Shown here: piece by piece, positions 52,815 through 61,442 of the stretch
How positions within the stretch are numbered: the first letter of the stretch is position 1
Layout: each line of letters begins with the position of its first letter
Origin: Collinsella aerofaciens
GTDB lineage: Bacteria > Actinomycetota > Coriobacteriia > Coriobacteriales > Coriobacteriaceae
Length of the DNA: 64,000 nt
Direction: 5' to 3'
NCBI RefSeq assembly: GCF_015554145.1
Contig: NZ_JADNHZ010000013.1
Span: 1 to 64,000, forward strand
Made by a program: the position numbers and the translations under genes
The notes under the pieces: generated by a model
Told to the model about the DNA's origin: nothing
The model's input: only the letters and a program-made list of their open reading frames with translations
Database searches by the model: none

Positions 52815-53528
52815 ATGGCAGAGCCGATGCTTTCCGTCTACAACATCAACGTCTGGTACGGTGCCATCCACGCCATCAAGGACATCTCCTTTAACGTCAA
52901 CGAGGGCGAGATCGTGGCTCTGATCGGTGCGAACGGTGCCGGCAAGTCCACAACGCTCAAGACCGTCTCGGGCCTGCTGCGCTCCAAGACCGGCTCCATC
53001 AAGTTTATGGGCGAGGACATTACTCATACGCCCGCCGATAAGCTGGTTGGTAAGGGCCTGGCCCAGGTGCCCGAGGGCCGTCGCGCCTTTTTGCAGATGA
53101 CGGTCGAGGAGAACCTGGAGATGGGCGCCTACACGCAGCCCAAGTCCACGGTTGCTCCGGGCCTTGAGCGCGTCTACGAGCAGTTCCCGCGCCTGAAGGA
53201 GCGCCGTCGCCAGGTCGCCGGCACCCTTTCGGGTGGCGAGCAGCAGATGCTCGTTATGGGCCGCGCCCTTATGAGTAACCCCAAACTGCTTATGCTCGAC
53301 GAACCTTCCATGGGTCTGGCGCCGATTCTGATTGAGCAGATCTTCCAGATTGTCGAGGACCTGCACAAGGCCGGCACCACGGTGCTTCTGGTCGAGCAGA
53401 ACGCGCAGATGGCGCTCTCGATCGCCACACGCGGCTACGTGCTCGAGACCGGCAAGATCACCATGACCGGCACCGGCCAAGAGCTCCTGCACGACGATAA
53501 CGTCCGCAAGGCCTATCTCGGTGGCTAG
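52815..53528 (+). CDS. livF: Branched-chain amino-acid ABC ATPase LivF
   Basis: A 237-aa ATPase of standard LivF size. Walker A is GANGAGKST, the signature is LSGGEQQMLVMGRAL and Walker B is LLMLDEPSMGLAP. It starts directly after livG and ends the operon, with two hairpins following. Confidence 0.95.
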   Translation: MAEPMLSVYNINVWYGAIHAIKDISFNVNEGEIVALIGANGAGKSTTLKTVSGLLRSKTGSIKFMGEDITHTPADKLVGKGLAQVPEGRRAFLQMTVEENLEMGAYTQPKSTVAPGLERVYEQFPRLKERRRQVAGTLSGGEQQMLVMGRALMSNPKLLMLDEPSMGLAPILIEQIFQIVEDLHKAGTTVLLVEQNAQMALSIATRGYVLETGKITMTGTGQELLHDDNVRKAYLGG

Positions 53529-53534
53529 GAGGTT

Positions 53535-53643
53535 CCGCCGTTCTACCGAACGGCGGACCGGCCGACGCTGCGCGGGCACCAGAGCGACAACTTGTCATTC
53601 AAAGAGGGCGGCATGACCAGAAGGTCTATGCCGCCCTCTTTTC
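53535..53643 (+). terminator. Double terminator of the liv operon
   Basis: The first hairpin, CCGCCGTTC/GAACGGCGG (53535-53556), has no T tract. The second, AAGAGGGCGGCAT pairing with its complement (53602-53640), is followed by TTTC and is the likely stop. The wider gap 53529-53853 otherwise holds only the hairpin pair described next. Confidence 0.8.
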
Positions 53644-53721
53644 ATGCCAATTTGTTCGCTCTGGCGCCCGCTCGCTGTCCGTCCTCTGCCTGCGGCGTTG
53701 CTTTGGTTCTGACATTTGGGG

Positions 53722-53778
53722 TAGTCGCTGGGGACGTTCTTGAATGACTAGTCGTTTAAGAACGTCCCCAACGACTAG
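53722..53778. repeat. Inverted pair of GGGGAC-loop hairpins, copies 3 and 4
   Basis: On the minus strand CTAGTCGTT/AACGACTAG (53748-53778) encloses the 13-nt loop GGGGACGTTCTTA. On the plus strand TAGTCGCT/AATGACTA (53722-53750, one mismatch and one wobble) encloses GGGGACGTTCTTG, also 13 nt. The two units share the central GACTAGTC, so the whole is a 56-bp near palindrome. It lies just beyond the 3' end of the truncated DUF4097 gene. Confidence 0.65.
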
Positions 53779-53853
53779 GTCAAAAGGCTCCGAGCGCGGC
53801 GTGCTCACGCCCGTCGTGGTGTGCCCGAAGGGGGATGGCCGCTACGAGCTCGA

Positions 53854-54117
53854 TCATTTGCGAGGAGAAGACGAACCAGCCGTTGCAGATCCAATATGGA
53901 TCTCGCCGACCTCGGCAAGCTGCTCGATGAGCGGAAGCCCTGTCGGGTCGTCTATTTCAACACCACCCAGAATGATGGTGTCATCGCGCAGGTCGATCTG
54001 TGTGTTGAACACAGCGAGGTTAAAGCCGGAGGCCACAAATCCGATAGCAGCCAGGACGAGCCCCGTGGCAACAAGCCCACCCGCTACGGCAAGGTAAATC
54101 TTTTTTACGCTGGACAT
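53854..54117 (-). pseudogene. Truncated DUF4097-like protein remnant
   Basis: An 87-aa product starts like DUF4097 membrane proteins (MSSVKKIYLAVAGGLVATGL, one transmembrane segment at residues 6-30). It continues into an acidic external stretch (TQIDLRDDTIILGG), then ends at SSPRK without the GSGD beta-helix region. The intact protein at 15938-16837 is 299 aa. As the third gene of a PadR-DUF1700 operon, the usual DUF4097 position, it is probably a 3'-truncated version. It could instead be a genuine short protein. The loss point lies about 75 bp from the palindromic repeat at 53722-53778. Confidence 0.55.
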
Positions 54118-54131
54118 GTTTGCACTCCTTC

Positions 54132-54764
54132 CTATGCCGTAAGCGGCGCCGCTTCAGCGCCCCTGCGGCTCTTATTGCCTCGATCTTTCCAGAAGGGCGA
54201 AACGGCTTTCTTCGCCCAAAGGGCAGAGAGGCACGCGATCTGCTTGGACGCCGTCCAGGCACCGGCTCCCGCGAGGAGCGCCACACCGATGGAAACGAAT
54301 CCCATTCCCATCGAGGTTAAAACGTACGGAACATGCCCGATAATGATGCCGTCCGCGGTGAACAGGAGCCCCACCACGCCCGCGCCCCCGAATGCCGCGG
54401 CCACGATCCACACGCAGAGCGCAAGAACCCAAATGCAGATGTAGACTGTAGCGGCAACGGCGACGAACGCGAGCAGCAGCGGAATCCATACCGGAGAGCC
54501 CACGATGGCGAGCGCCCATAGAAGCGCCGTGCTCTTGCGCTTGGTCCTCGCAATTGCGCGCGGCACGGCGGGCAGTTCGTCGAGCGTTGCCTCGGCGACC
54601 TCACCGAGCGTGCCCATGGCGGCCACAGCCTCGGCCTCCGTCATGCCGTCCTCCATACGGTCGGCGATGGCCTCCGCGTAGAACTCCTGCGTTTCCCTTA
54701 CCTGATCTGCCGGCAGGCAGGCCAGAAGCTCGCCCAGCCGGTTCAAGAACTCATCGCGCGTCAT
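54132..54764 (-). CDS. DUF1700 membrane protein
   Basis: A 210-aa member of the DUF1700 family. The N-terminal 65 residues form the conserved helical domain (MTRDEFLNRLGELLACLP, EFYAEAIADRMEDGM). Four membrane segments follow (residues about 80-185). It sits 14 bases inside the end of the padR gene and has AAGGGAG before its ATG. Such genes travel with PadR regulators in envelope-stress or resistance operons; the function is unknown. Confidence 0.85.
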   Translation of the reverse strand: MTRDEFLNRLGELLACLPADQVRETQEFYAEAIADRMEDGMTEAEAVAAMGTLGEVAEATLDELPAVPRAIARTKRKSTALLWALAIVGSPVWIPLLLAFVAVAATVYICIWVLALCVWIVAAAFGGAGVVGLLFTADGIIIGHVPYVLTSMGMGFVSIGVALLAGAGAWTASKQIACLSALWAKKAVSPFWKDRGNKSRRGAEAAPLTA

Positions 54765-55071
54765 GGTGCGCTCCCTTCACGTAACGGTAGATTTCCTGCA
54801 CGGATGGCCATTCGGCGAGGAGCTCGGCGATACGCTCATGCCCGGTTTCCGTGATGCGGTAGTACCTTCGCAGCCGCCCGTTGTGCTCGGCGGAGCGCGC
54901 CGTGATGCACCCCGCTTTCTCCAGGCGCTTGAGCAACGGATAGAGCGTGGACTCCGTGAGCCCCATGCTCGCGGGCACGTCCTTCACGATCTGATAGCCG
55001 TAGGATTCCTCGCCCGAGACGGCCGCGAGCACGCAGGCCTCGAGGAAGCCGCGCTTCATCTGTGCCTCCAT
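54751..55071 (-). CDS. PadR-family transcriptional regulator
   Basis: A 106-aa winged-helix repressor. The DNA-binding helices lie in VLAAVSGEESYGYQIVKD and STLYPLLKRLEKAGCI, followed by the wing RLRRYYRITETGH and a C-terminal dimer helix. The ATG at 55071 has AAAGGAGG seven bases upstream, so a longer reading frame is rejected. It leads an operon with DUF1700 and the DUF4097 remnant, and probably represses its own promoter at dyads between 55089 and 55137. Confidence 0.9.
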   Translation of the reverse strand: MEAQMKRGFLEACVLAAVSGEESYGYQIVKDVPASMGLTESTLYPLLKRLEKAGCITARSAEHNGRLRRYYRITETGHERIAELLAEWPSVQEIYRYVKGAHHDAR

Positions 55072-55088
55072 CCGCACACCTCCTTTCG

Positions 55089-55137
55089 TAGTATACTGTG
55101 CAACACCTGCTATATGACACATAGTATATGATGTCAA
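55089..55137 (-). promoter_or_regulatory. PadR operon promoter and operator-like dyads
   Basis: On the minus strand a consensus TTGACA (55132-55137) is 17 bp from TATAGC (55109-55114). The perfect palindrome AGTATACT (near 55089-55096) and a related ATACTAT sequence in the spacer are candidate binding sites for PadR itself. Confidence 0.6.
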
Positions 55138-55176
55138 CAGTTGTCGTATAGGGAGTCCGGTCTGTCTGTCCCCTGC

Positions 55177-55250
55177 GGGTACTCATTGGGGACGTACTTA
55201 AATGAGTACCCATCGCTCAAGGTGGCACCTGGGGACGTTCCTTATGTGCC
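55177..55250 (+). repeat. GGGGAC-loop hairpins, copies 5 and 6
   Basis: Copy 5 is a perfect 11-bp stem GGGTACTCATT/AATGAGTACCC (55177-55211) around the 13-nt loop GGGGACGTACTTA. Copy 6 has arms GGCACCT/ATGTGCC (55224-55250, one mismatch) around GGGGACGTTCCTT, again 13 nt. A decayed seventh loop (TGGGACACTCCTT) follows at 55258-55270. They fill the gap between padR and cutC. Confidence 0.65.
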
Positions 55251-55355
55251 GGCACTTTGGGACACTCCTTGTCAAGGTTTTGTTCCATCGTGCGGGTTGC
55301 TATTTAACGTGCGACAATGCCGTGTGGAAATCGAAATGTCTCCTGGGGGCTATCT

Positions 55356-56033
55356 ATGCTGTACGAGTTTTGTGCCGAGAACTTTGAGCGTGTGCCGGCG
55401 GCTATCGATGCCGGTGCTAAGCGCATCGAGTTGTGCGACAACCTTGCCGTCGGTGGTACCACGCCCTCGGCCGGCGTTATCAGCACTACGGTCAGCTATG
55501 CTCACGAGCATGACGCGCGAGTGATGTGCATGATTCGCCCGCGTGGCGGTGACTTTCACTACAACCAGGACGAGCTGCGCATGATGGAGATGGACTTGGG
55601 TCTTGCCGTGAGCGCCGGCGTTGACGGCCTGGTCTTTGGCTGCTGCAAGCCCTGTGCCGGCGGCTGGGCGCTCGACGAGCTCACCCTCGGCGCCCTCGTG
55701 ATGGCTACGGGCTGCGCGACCGAGGAGTGCAAGCGCGGGGCCATCGATATCACCTTTCACATGGCCTTTGACCAGCTCTCGCTCGAGGCTCAGCTCGATG
55801 CCATTGACACACTCGCCGACTGCGGCATCACGCGCATCCTGACGCATGGTGGTGCTGCCGGAACGCCGATCGAGGACAACCTGGAGCACCTGTCGCGTCT
55901 TGTCGAGTACGCGGGCGACCGCCTGACCATCCTTCCCGGTGGCGGCATTTCCACGGCCAATCGCGATACCGTGGCGGCGGCACTGGGCGTCTCCGAGCTC
56001 CATGGCACCAAGATTGTGCCGCTGGAGGTATAA
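55356..56033 (+). CDS. cutC: CutC-family protein
   Basis: A 225-aa TIM-barrel protein of the CutC family, once linked to copper homeostasis, though the true reaction is unknown. The start MLYEFCAENFERVPAAI, the AKRIELCDNLAVGGTTPS motif, IRPRGGDFHY, and HMAFD and GGGIS near the end are characteristic. The ATG at 55356 has CTGGGGG upstream. It ends three bases before the next gene. Confidence 0.88.
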   Translation: MLYEFCAENFERVPAAIDAGAKRIELCDNLAVGGTTPSAGVISTTVSYAHEHDARVMCMIRPRGGDFHYNQDELRMMEMDLGLAVSAGVDGLVFGCCKPCAGGWALDELTLGALVMATGCATEECKRGAIDITFHMAFDQLSLEAQLDAIDTLADCGITRILTHGGAAGTPIEDNLEHLSRLVEYAGDRLTILPGGGISTANRDTVAAALGVSELHGTKIVPLEV

Positions 56034-56036
56034 CCC

Positions 56037-56834
56037 GTGGCGCTGGTATTTGACGTTCAACAGGCGAACGGTAAGCCCGACGACAACCGTCGTCCCGGCA
56101 CCGCGTGCCCCTTTTGCGATACCGAGGAACTCGCCAATATCATCCGGCGCGACGGTGACTGCATCTGGCTCGAGAATAAGTTTAAGACCTTGCGGGCCAC
56201 TCGCCAGACCGTATTGATTGAGTCGTCCGACCACGACGCCGACCTGGTGACCTATGCGCCGGACGAGCTGCATCATGTTATGCGGTTTGCTCTGGATTGC
56301 TGGCAGCGGATGATTGACTCCCGACAGTATCGCAGCGTTCTCATGTACAAGAACAAGGGCCCACTTTCGGGCGGCAGTCTGGTCCATCCGCACATGCAGA
56401 TTGTAGGTTTGGAGCAGGAAGACGGCTATGCTTCGCTGACTTCCGCCAATTTCGAAGGAATCAATGTCTGGCAACAGGGGAGAATCTCGGTCAATATCTC
56501 AACCGAACCGATCATGGGGTTCTTTGAGATCAACGTTTCAGCCCCGCAGGGAATCGCCGCCAGCGATGGCGCACGAGACCAAGCCGAGGCGGATCTCTTT
56601 GCCGATGCGATCCAGGTAGCTCTGCGCTATATCCTAAACGGGCGCCACGGTGGTCGCGCAGAGTCGTACAACTTGTTCTTCTATCACCTGGGCGGTCGGA
56701 CCATTGCCAAGGTGCTGCCGCGTTGGGTGGTTTCGCCCTACTTTGTCGGCTATCGTTTGGCCCAAGTCAATGCCGAGACGACGCTCGATATCGATGCTGA
56801 GCGTCTGCGTGCGCATCTGGAAACGCTCGTATAG
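56037..56834 (+). CDS. DUF4931 (galactose-1-phosphate uridylyltransferase-like) protein
   Basis: A 265-aa protein with a HIT-like nucleotidyl-transferase fold. A zinc-type CPFCDTEE lies near residue 23. The catalytic-type motif is SGGSLVHPHMQIVG, comparable to the HPHxQ histidines of GalT, followed by a C-terminal YNLFFYHLGG. The GTG start has GGAGG upstream. It is probably co-transcribed with cutC. Substrate and reaction are unknown; GalT is the closest characterised relative but is longer. Confidence 0.75.
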   Translation: MALVFDVQQANGKPDDNRRPGTACPFCDTEELANIIRRDGDCIWLENKFKTLRATRQTVLIESSDHDADLVTYAPDELHHVMRFALDCWQRMIDSRQYRSVLMYKNKGPLSGGSLVHPHMQIVGLEQEDGYASLTSANFEGINVWQQGRISVNISTEPIMGFFEINVSAPQGIAASDGARDQAEADLFADAIQVALRYILNGRHGGRAESYNLFFYHLGGRTIAKVLPRWVVSPYFVGYRLAQVNAETTLDIDAERLRAHLETLV

Positions 56835-56864
56835 CAAGACTAACACCCGCGTAATGCGGACAGC

Positions 56865-57863
56865 CTAGCGTGCCAACGCATCGCGACCGGCCTCGACCCG
56901 TTTGCGCTGGGCAGCGCGCTCCTCGCCGGTTAGACTCTCAAAGAGGTGTCCGATAAGCGAGGCAAGCACCTGCTGAAACAGCGTTCCGCACATGACGGGG
57001 AACACGACCTCGCCCGGAAAGTACTGTGTGGCGATGACGGCGCCCGAAGAGATGTTGCGCATGCCGCAGGTAAAGCACATGGTAGTCGTCTCGCTATATG
57101 GCAGATGCAGCGCACGTGCGACCAGAAAACCGACGACAAAGCCGCTGATGGCGAAGACCAAAATAAAGAGGGCGACTTCCAGGCGCACCGCGTTCATGTG
57201 TAGCACGTACTCGCTCATAGCGGTGGAGTTGGACGCGATGACGCCCATCATCATGAACTTGCAGGCGGGCGAGAGCGCGGGAGAGAGTTTCTCGTGGCCC
57301 CAGCCGCGCGTGAGTTCATTGATGACAATACCGAGCACAGCGGGGATGGCGATCATAAAGGCCATGTTCTGCATCATGCTCGGCACGTCGATCGAGACGG
57401 TGGCGCCCAGCAGGAGCTTGAGCGTAAGCGGAATCGTCACAGGTGAGATGACCGAGGACGTCAGGATGATGGTGAGCGCGAGCGGGCCGTTGCCGCCGAA
57501 CATGCTGATCCACATAAAAGCGGTGACGGCCACGGGCACGCTGTATTCGAGCACAATGCCGCAGACAAGGTTGGGGTTGGAGCCAAAGAAGAGTGACCCC
57601 ATGGCATATGCCGCGATGGGAATAAGCACCGCCGAGACGAGCAGCGCCAAGACCAGGTGCAGCGGACGGCGGAACACCTCGGTTACCTGGTGAAAGGTGT
57701 TGCTGAGCGCACCCTGAAACGTCATAAAGGCAAACAAGGTGGGAACGATGGGCTTGAGTACGCCAATCTGTTGGGGAAAGAGCACGCCGAGCGCCACGCA
57801 AATCGGAACGATGACCTGCATGTGCCCCGCGAGAAACTTGCCCAGTCCAACCCATTGCTTCAT
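56865..57863 (-). CDS. Bile acid:sodium symporter family protein
   Basis: A 332-aa membrane transporter of the BASS superfamily with nine to ten segments. It carries PTLFAFMTFQGAL near residue 41 and FTCGMRNISSGAV near 265, matching the family's conserved blocks. Bacterial members import organic anions with sodium; whether this one takes bile acids, pantoate or another keto acid is not clear. Its ribosome site (GGGAG) is somewhat distant from the ATG. Confidence 0.85.
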   Translation of the reverse strand: MKQWVGLGKFLAGHMQVIVPICVALGVLFPQQIGVLKPIVPTLFAFMTFQGALSNTFHQVTEVFRRPLHLVLALLVSAVLIPIAAYAMGSLFFGSNPNLVCGIVLEYSVPVAVTAFMWISMFGGNGPLALTIILTSSVISPVTIPLTLKLLLGATVSIDVPSMMQNMAFMIAIPAVLGIVINELTRGWGHEKLSPALSPACKFMMMGVIASNSTAMSEYVLHMNAVRLEVALFILVFAISGFVVGFLVARALHLPYSETTTMCFTCGMRNISSGAVIATQYFPGEVVFPVMCGTLFQQVLASLIGHLFESLTGEERAAQRKRVEAGRDALAR

Positions 57864-58025
57864 ATGCGCTTGTGACTCCCTTTGCCCGTGAACCCGTTTT
57901 GAATGGATATGCTAGACGCTCGCATGCGTCCGTGCGTCAGAAACGCTCGAATATTTCGAGGCTATTACCGGCATCGTTTGCCGAAACCGCGGCGTGCTGC
58001 GGCGATTTGCGTCCGCGCTGCACGG

Positions 58026-58031
58026 TATAAT
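58026..58031 (+). promoter_or_regulatory. Consensus -10 box before recJ
   Basis: A perfect TATAAT stands 56 bases before the short leader frame. No good -35 lies 16-18 bp upstream. Transcription would begin near 58038 and cover the leader frame and the recJ-rel operon. The surrounding gap 57864-58087 shows nothing else. Confidence 0.55.
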
Positions 58032-58087
58032 AAATCCGTTCAACAGATCTGCCTGCCGAAGCGGGCATACACAGAGGACTCATCGCT

Positions 58088-58153
58088 ATGAACCGTGAGA
58101 GGTATCGCGGCGACCTGCCCCTATCGGGGGTGGGCGCCTATGTCATCGCTTAA
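58088..58153 (+). CDS. Possible 21-codon leader frame overlapping recJ
   Basis: ATG to TAA encodes MNRERYRGDLPLSGVGAYVIA, with AGAGGA twelve bases upstream, a better ribosome site than that of recJ. It overlaps the recJ start by 14 bases in another frame, so its translation could couple to or reduce recJ initiation. Alternatively it is chance; an in-frame GTG at 58095 for recJ is also possible. Confidence 0.35.
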   Translation: MNRERYRGDLPLSGVGAYVIA

Positions 58154-61100
58154 GACGACGCATCGCTGGGCGGTCGCTCAGCAAAACCCCGAACTCGAAA
58201 AGGAGCTTTCAGCTGGTCTAGGAATACCCGGGCTGGTGGCGCGCATTATGGTTGCGCACGGCATTACATCCATCGAAGAAGGCCAGCTGTTTTTGACGCC
58301 TTCGCTCGATCGCGACTGGGCTGACCCACTCATTATCCCGGGCATGTCGGTCGTTGCCGACCGCGTCGAGCGTGCTATTCGCAACCACGAGCACATCGCG
58401 GTCTTTGGCGATTTTGACGTTGACGGTATTACGTCGACCTGCCTGTTAACCGAGGCGCTGCGCACGTTTGGCGCCGATGTCACGCCGTTTATTCCGCATC
58501 GCTTTGACGAGGGCTACGGTCTTTCGCGCGCGGCGCTCGACCGCGTTAACGAGCTCGCTCGCCCCCAGTTGATCGTGACCGTCGATAACGGCATTGCCGC
58601 CAAGGAAGAGGTTTCCTATCTGGAGAGCCTGGGAATCGATCTGGTGGTTACGGACCACCATGAGCCGTCCGACCAGGTGCCGCAGGGCGTGCCCCTGACC
58701 GACCCCAAGCTCGAGGACGAGGGGCCCTCGCGTGAACTTGCCGGTGCCGGTGTGGCGCTCAAGCTGGTGCAAGTCCTGGGTGAGCGCCTGGGCAAGCCGT
58801 CGTATTGGCGTTCGTTAATCGAGGTCGCGGCGCTGGGCACCGTGTCCGACATGATGCCGCTCACGCCCGAGAACCGCGCGCTGGTTGCCGAGGGCATCCA
58901 GCAGATGCGCGTAACCGCTCGCCCCGGCTATATCGCGCTTGCCGCGCTCGCCAAGGCCGACCTTTCTACCATTACGGCCGACGGCCTGTCGTTTTCGCTC
59001 ATCCCTCGTCTGAATGCTGCCGGCCGCATGGCTGATCCCAAGCTGGCGCTCGACCTGCTGCTTGCCCGTGATCCTGTCGAAGCAAGTGCACTGGCAGCCG
59101 AGCTCGAGGAAATCAATCGCCAACGCCGCGAGATCGAGGCCGAGCTTACGCGCGATGCCATGGCGAAGGTCGAGAAGACCTATGACGGCGGACGCGCAAT
59201 CGTCGTGGGTGGCGAGGGCTGGCACGAGGGCGTCAAGGGCATCGTGGCAAGCCGTCTGACCAACCGCTATCACGTGCCGGCGCTGCTGTTCTCGATCGAG
59301 GACGGTATCGCGCGCGGCTCTGGTCGCTCGGTGGGCAAAGTTAACCTGTTTGACGCCGTCGAGCGCTGTTCCGACCTGCTGATTCGTCGCGGCGGACATG
59401 CCGGTGCGGTGGGTGTGACCATCGAGGCATCCAAGCTCGATGAGTTCCGCCGCCGCCTTTCCGCCGTGCTATCGGAGCTTCCCGCCGAGGACTTTGAAGA
59501 CACCGACGAGGTCGCCGCCACCGTCGACCTTTCCGAGCTGAATATCGAGACCATCGAGCAGATCTCCCGTCTTGAGCCGTTTGGCCAGGGCAATAAGGTG
59601 CCGCTTCTGGCCGCCGAGGGCGTGACGATGTGCGACCGCGCCGTGGTGGGCAAAACCGGCGAGCACATGCGCTTTGTGGCGACCGATGGCGCCGCGAGTG
59701 TGCCGGCCATTATGTTCCGCGTGCCGCAAATCGATAAGCTCATCAACTGCGATAGCGCTGTCGACTTGGTGTTCGAGGCCGTTGCCGAGCATTGGCAGGG
59801 GCGTGTGAAGCCCAAGCTCATGATCAAGGATGTTCTGGTCCGCGATACCACGCTGCCCAGCGTCGACGATCCGGCATGCGAGCTTCGTCGTGGCGTGCAG
59901 CCGGCGGATTTCGGCCTGCGCCTGGAGTCGCGTAAGCGCGAGACGCTCGCCCAGCTTTCCTATACCGAGCTCACGCGCTCGCTTATCCATAGCTTTATCG
60001 GATCGTACCAGCCGCACCGCGCACAGGTCGAGGCACTCGATGCCTTGGCCGACCACCAGAGCGTCTTGGCCGTTATGGGAACGGGCCGCGGCAAGTCTCT
60101 CATCTTCCATGTACATGCTGCGCGCGAGGCTGTCCTTCGCGGACGTGCGAGCATCTTTGTCTATCCGCTGCGCGCGCTTGTTGCCGACCAGGCCTATCAC
60201 CTCTCGTCGACGATGGCAGCGCTTGGCATTGGCGTTGGCGTACTGACCGGCGAGACCGTGGAGGCCGCACGCGATGATGTGTTCGCCGGTTTGGCTTCGG
60301 GCCGCACCGGCATCGTGCTTACGACGCCCGAGTTCCTGTCCATTCACCGCGACCGCTTTGCGCGTTCGGGGCGCATCGGTTTTGTCGTTATCGATGAAGC
60401 ACATCATGCCGGTCTTGCCAAGGGCGGCGACCGAAGCGCCTATCTCGACATGCCCGATATCCTCAAGGCCCTGGGCGACCCGGTCGTTCTGGCTGCGACG
60501 GCCACCGCAACGGCTCCGGTCGTGGCCGAGCTCGCCCGCGTGCTACCGATTATCCGTACGGTGGTCGACGAGACCGTGCGTGAGAACTTGCAGCTCGAGG
60601 ACGACCGCGATCTTGCGAGCCGCGAGAACCGTCTGGTGTCGATCGTGGCGACGGGGGAGAAGACCGTCATCTACGTCAACTCGCGCGACCAGTCCGTGGC
60701 GCTTGCTAAGACGCTGCGCAAGCGGGTACCCGATTGCGCGACCCGCATCGCGTTCTATAACGCGGGGCTTGCACGCTCCGATCGTCGCCGTGTCGAGGAA
60801 GCGTTTCGTGACGGAAGCCTCAGTTGCATCGTTTCGACCTCTGCCTTTGGCGAGGGCGTGAACCTGCCCGATATCCGCCATGTCGTGCTCTACCACATGC
60901 CGTTTGGCGCCATCGAGTTCAACCAGATGAGCGGCCGCGCCGGTCGCGACGGCCAGCCTGCCGTGATTCACCTGCTCTATTCGTCGCGTGACGCTCGCAT
61001 TAACGAACGCCTGCTCGACTGCTACGCGCCCGAGCGCGACGAGCTCGTCACGCTCTATCGAGCACTGCAAACCATGTGGCGCTCCAACCGCGGCAAGACA

Positions 61101-61427
61101 GGGGATGATTCATTCTGCGCAAGCGATATCGACATCGCGCAGATGTGCCTTGCAATCGACGCGCGCACGCCGGTCGACGAGCGCTCGGTGGAAAGCGGCC
61201 TGGGAATCTTCGAAGAGCTTGGTTTTTGTCGCGTTTCGGGGTTTGACGATACGCGTCGCATCTCAATGGCAGAAAACCCCGGCCGCGTGCAATTAAGCAG
61301 GTCAATTCGCTATTTGGAGGGCTTGCGCTCGCGCATGGAGTTCACGGCTTTTCGGAGCTGGGCACTCGATTCGTGCGCTTCTGATATGCTAGCCAAAGTT
61401 AACCGCCCGATCGTACCACGGGCCTAG
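58140..61427 (+). CDS. recJ: RecJ exonuclease fused to RecQ-like helicase
   Basis: A 1095-aa fusion. The N-terminal RecJ part (to about residue 560) degrades single-stranded DNA 5'-3'; its DHH motifs are DFDVDGITS near 90 and TDHHEPSD near 170, with the DHHA1-type GGHAGAVGV near 420. The C-terminal part (about 620-1000) is a RecQ-like helicase with Walker A GTGRGKSLIF near 647, DEAHHAG near 750, and an arginine motif in QMSGRAGRDGQ. A winged-helix-like tail follows. The fusion joins unwinding and resection in one chain. The ATG at 58140 is weakly supported (GGGGGTGGG). The rel gene follows after 15 bases. Confidence 0.92.
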   Translation: MSSLKTTHRWAVAQQNPELEKELSAGLGIPGLVARIMVAHGITSIEEGQLFLTPSLDRDWADPLIIPGMSVVADRVERAIRNHEHIAVFGDFDVDGITSTCLLTEALRTFGADVTPFIPHRFDEGYGLSRAALDRVNELARPQLIVTVDNGIAAKEEVSYLESLGIDLVVTDHHEPSDQVPQGVPLTDPKLEDEGPSRELAGAGVALKLVQVLGERLGKPSYWRSLIEVAALGTVSDMMPLTPENRALVAEGIQQMRVTARPGYIALAALAKADLSTITADGLSFSLIPRLNAAGRMADPKLALDLLLARDPVEASALAAELEEINRQRREIEAELTRDAMAKVEKTYDGGRAIVVGGEGWHEGVKGIVASRLTNRYHVPALLFSIEDGIARGSGRSVGKVNLFDAVERCSDLLIRRGGHAGAVGVTIEASKLDEFRRRLSAVLSELPAEDFEDTDEVAATVDLSELNIETIEQISRLEPFGQGNKVPLLAAEGVTMCDRAVVGKTGEHMRFVATDGAASVPAIMFRVPQIDKLINCDSAVDLVFEAVAEHWQGRVKPKLMIKDVLVRDTTLPSVDDPACELRRGVQPADFGLRLESRKRETLAQLSYTELTRSLIHSFIGSYQPHRAQVEALDALADHQSVLAVMGTGRGKSLIFHVHAAREAVLRGRASIFVYPLRALVADQAYHLSSTMAALGIGVGVLTGETVEAARDDVFAGLASGRTGIVLTTPEFLSIHRDRFARSGRIGFVVIDEAHHAGLAKGGDRSAYLDMPDILKALGDPVVLAATATATAPVVAELARVLPIIRTVVDETVRENLQLEDDRDLASRENRLVSIVATGEKTVIYVNSRDQSVALAKTLRKRVPDCATRIAFYNAGLARSDRRRVEEAFRDGSLSCIVSTSAFGEGVNLPDIRHVVLYHMPFGAIEFNQMSGRAGRDGQPAVIHLLYSSRDARINERLLDCYAPERDELVTLYRALQTMWRSNRGKTGDDSFCASDIDIAQMCLAIDARTPVDERSVESGLGIFEELGFCRVSGFDDTRRISMAENPGRVQLSRSIRYLEGLRSRMEFTAFRSWALDSCASDMLAKVNRPIVPRA

Positions 61428-61442
61428 GGGAAGGGGACCTCG

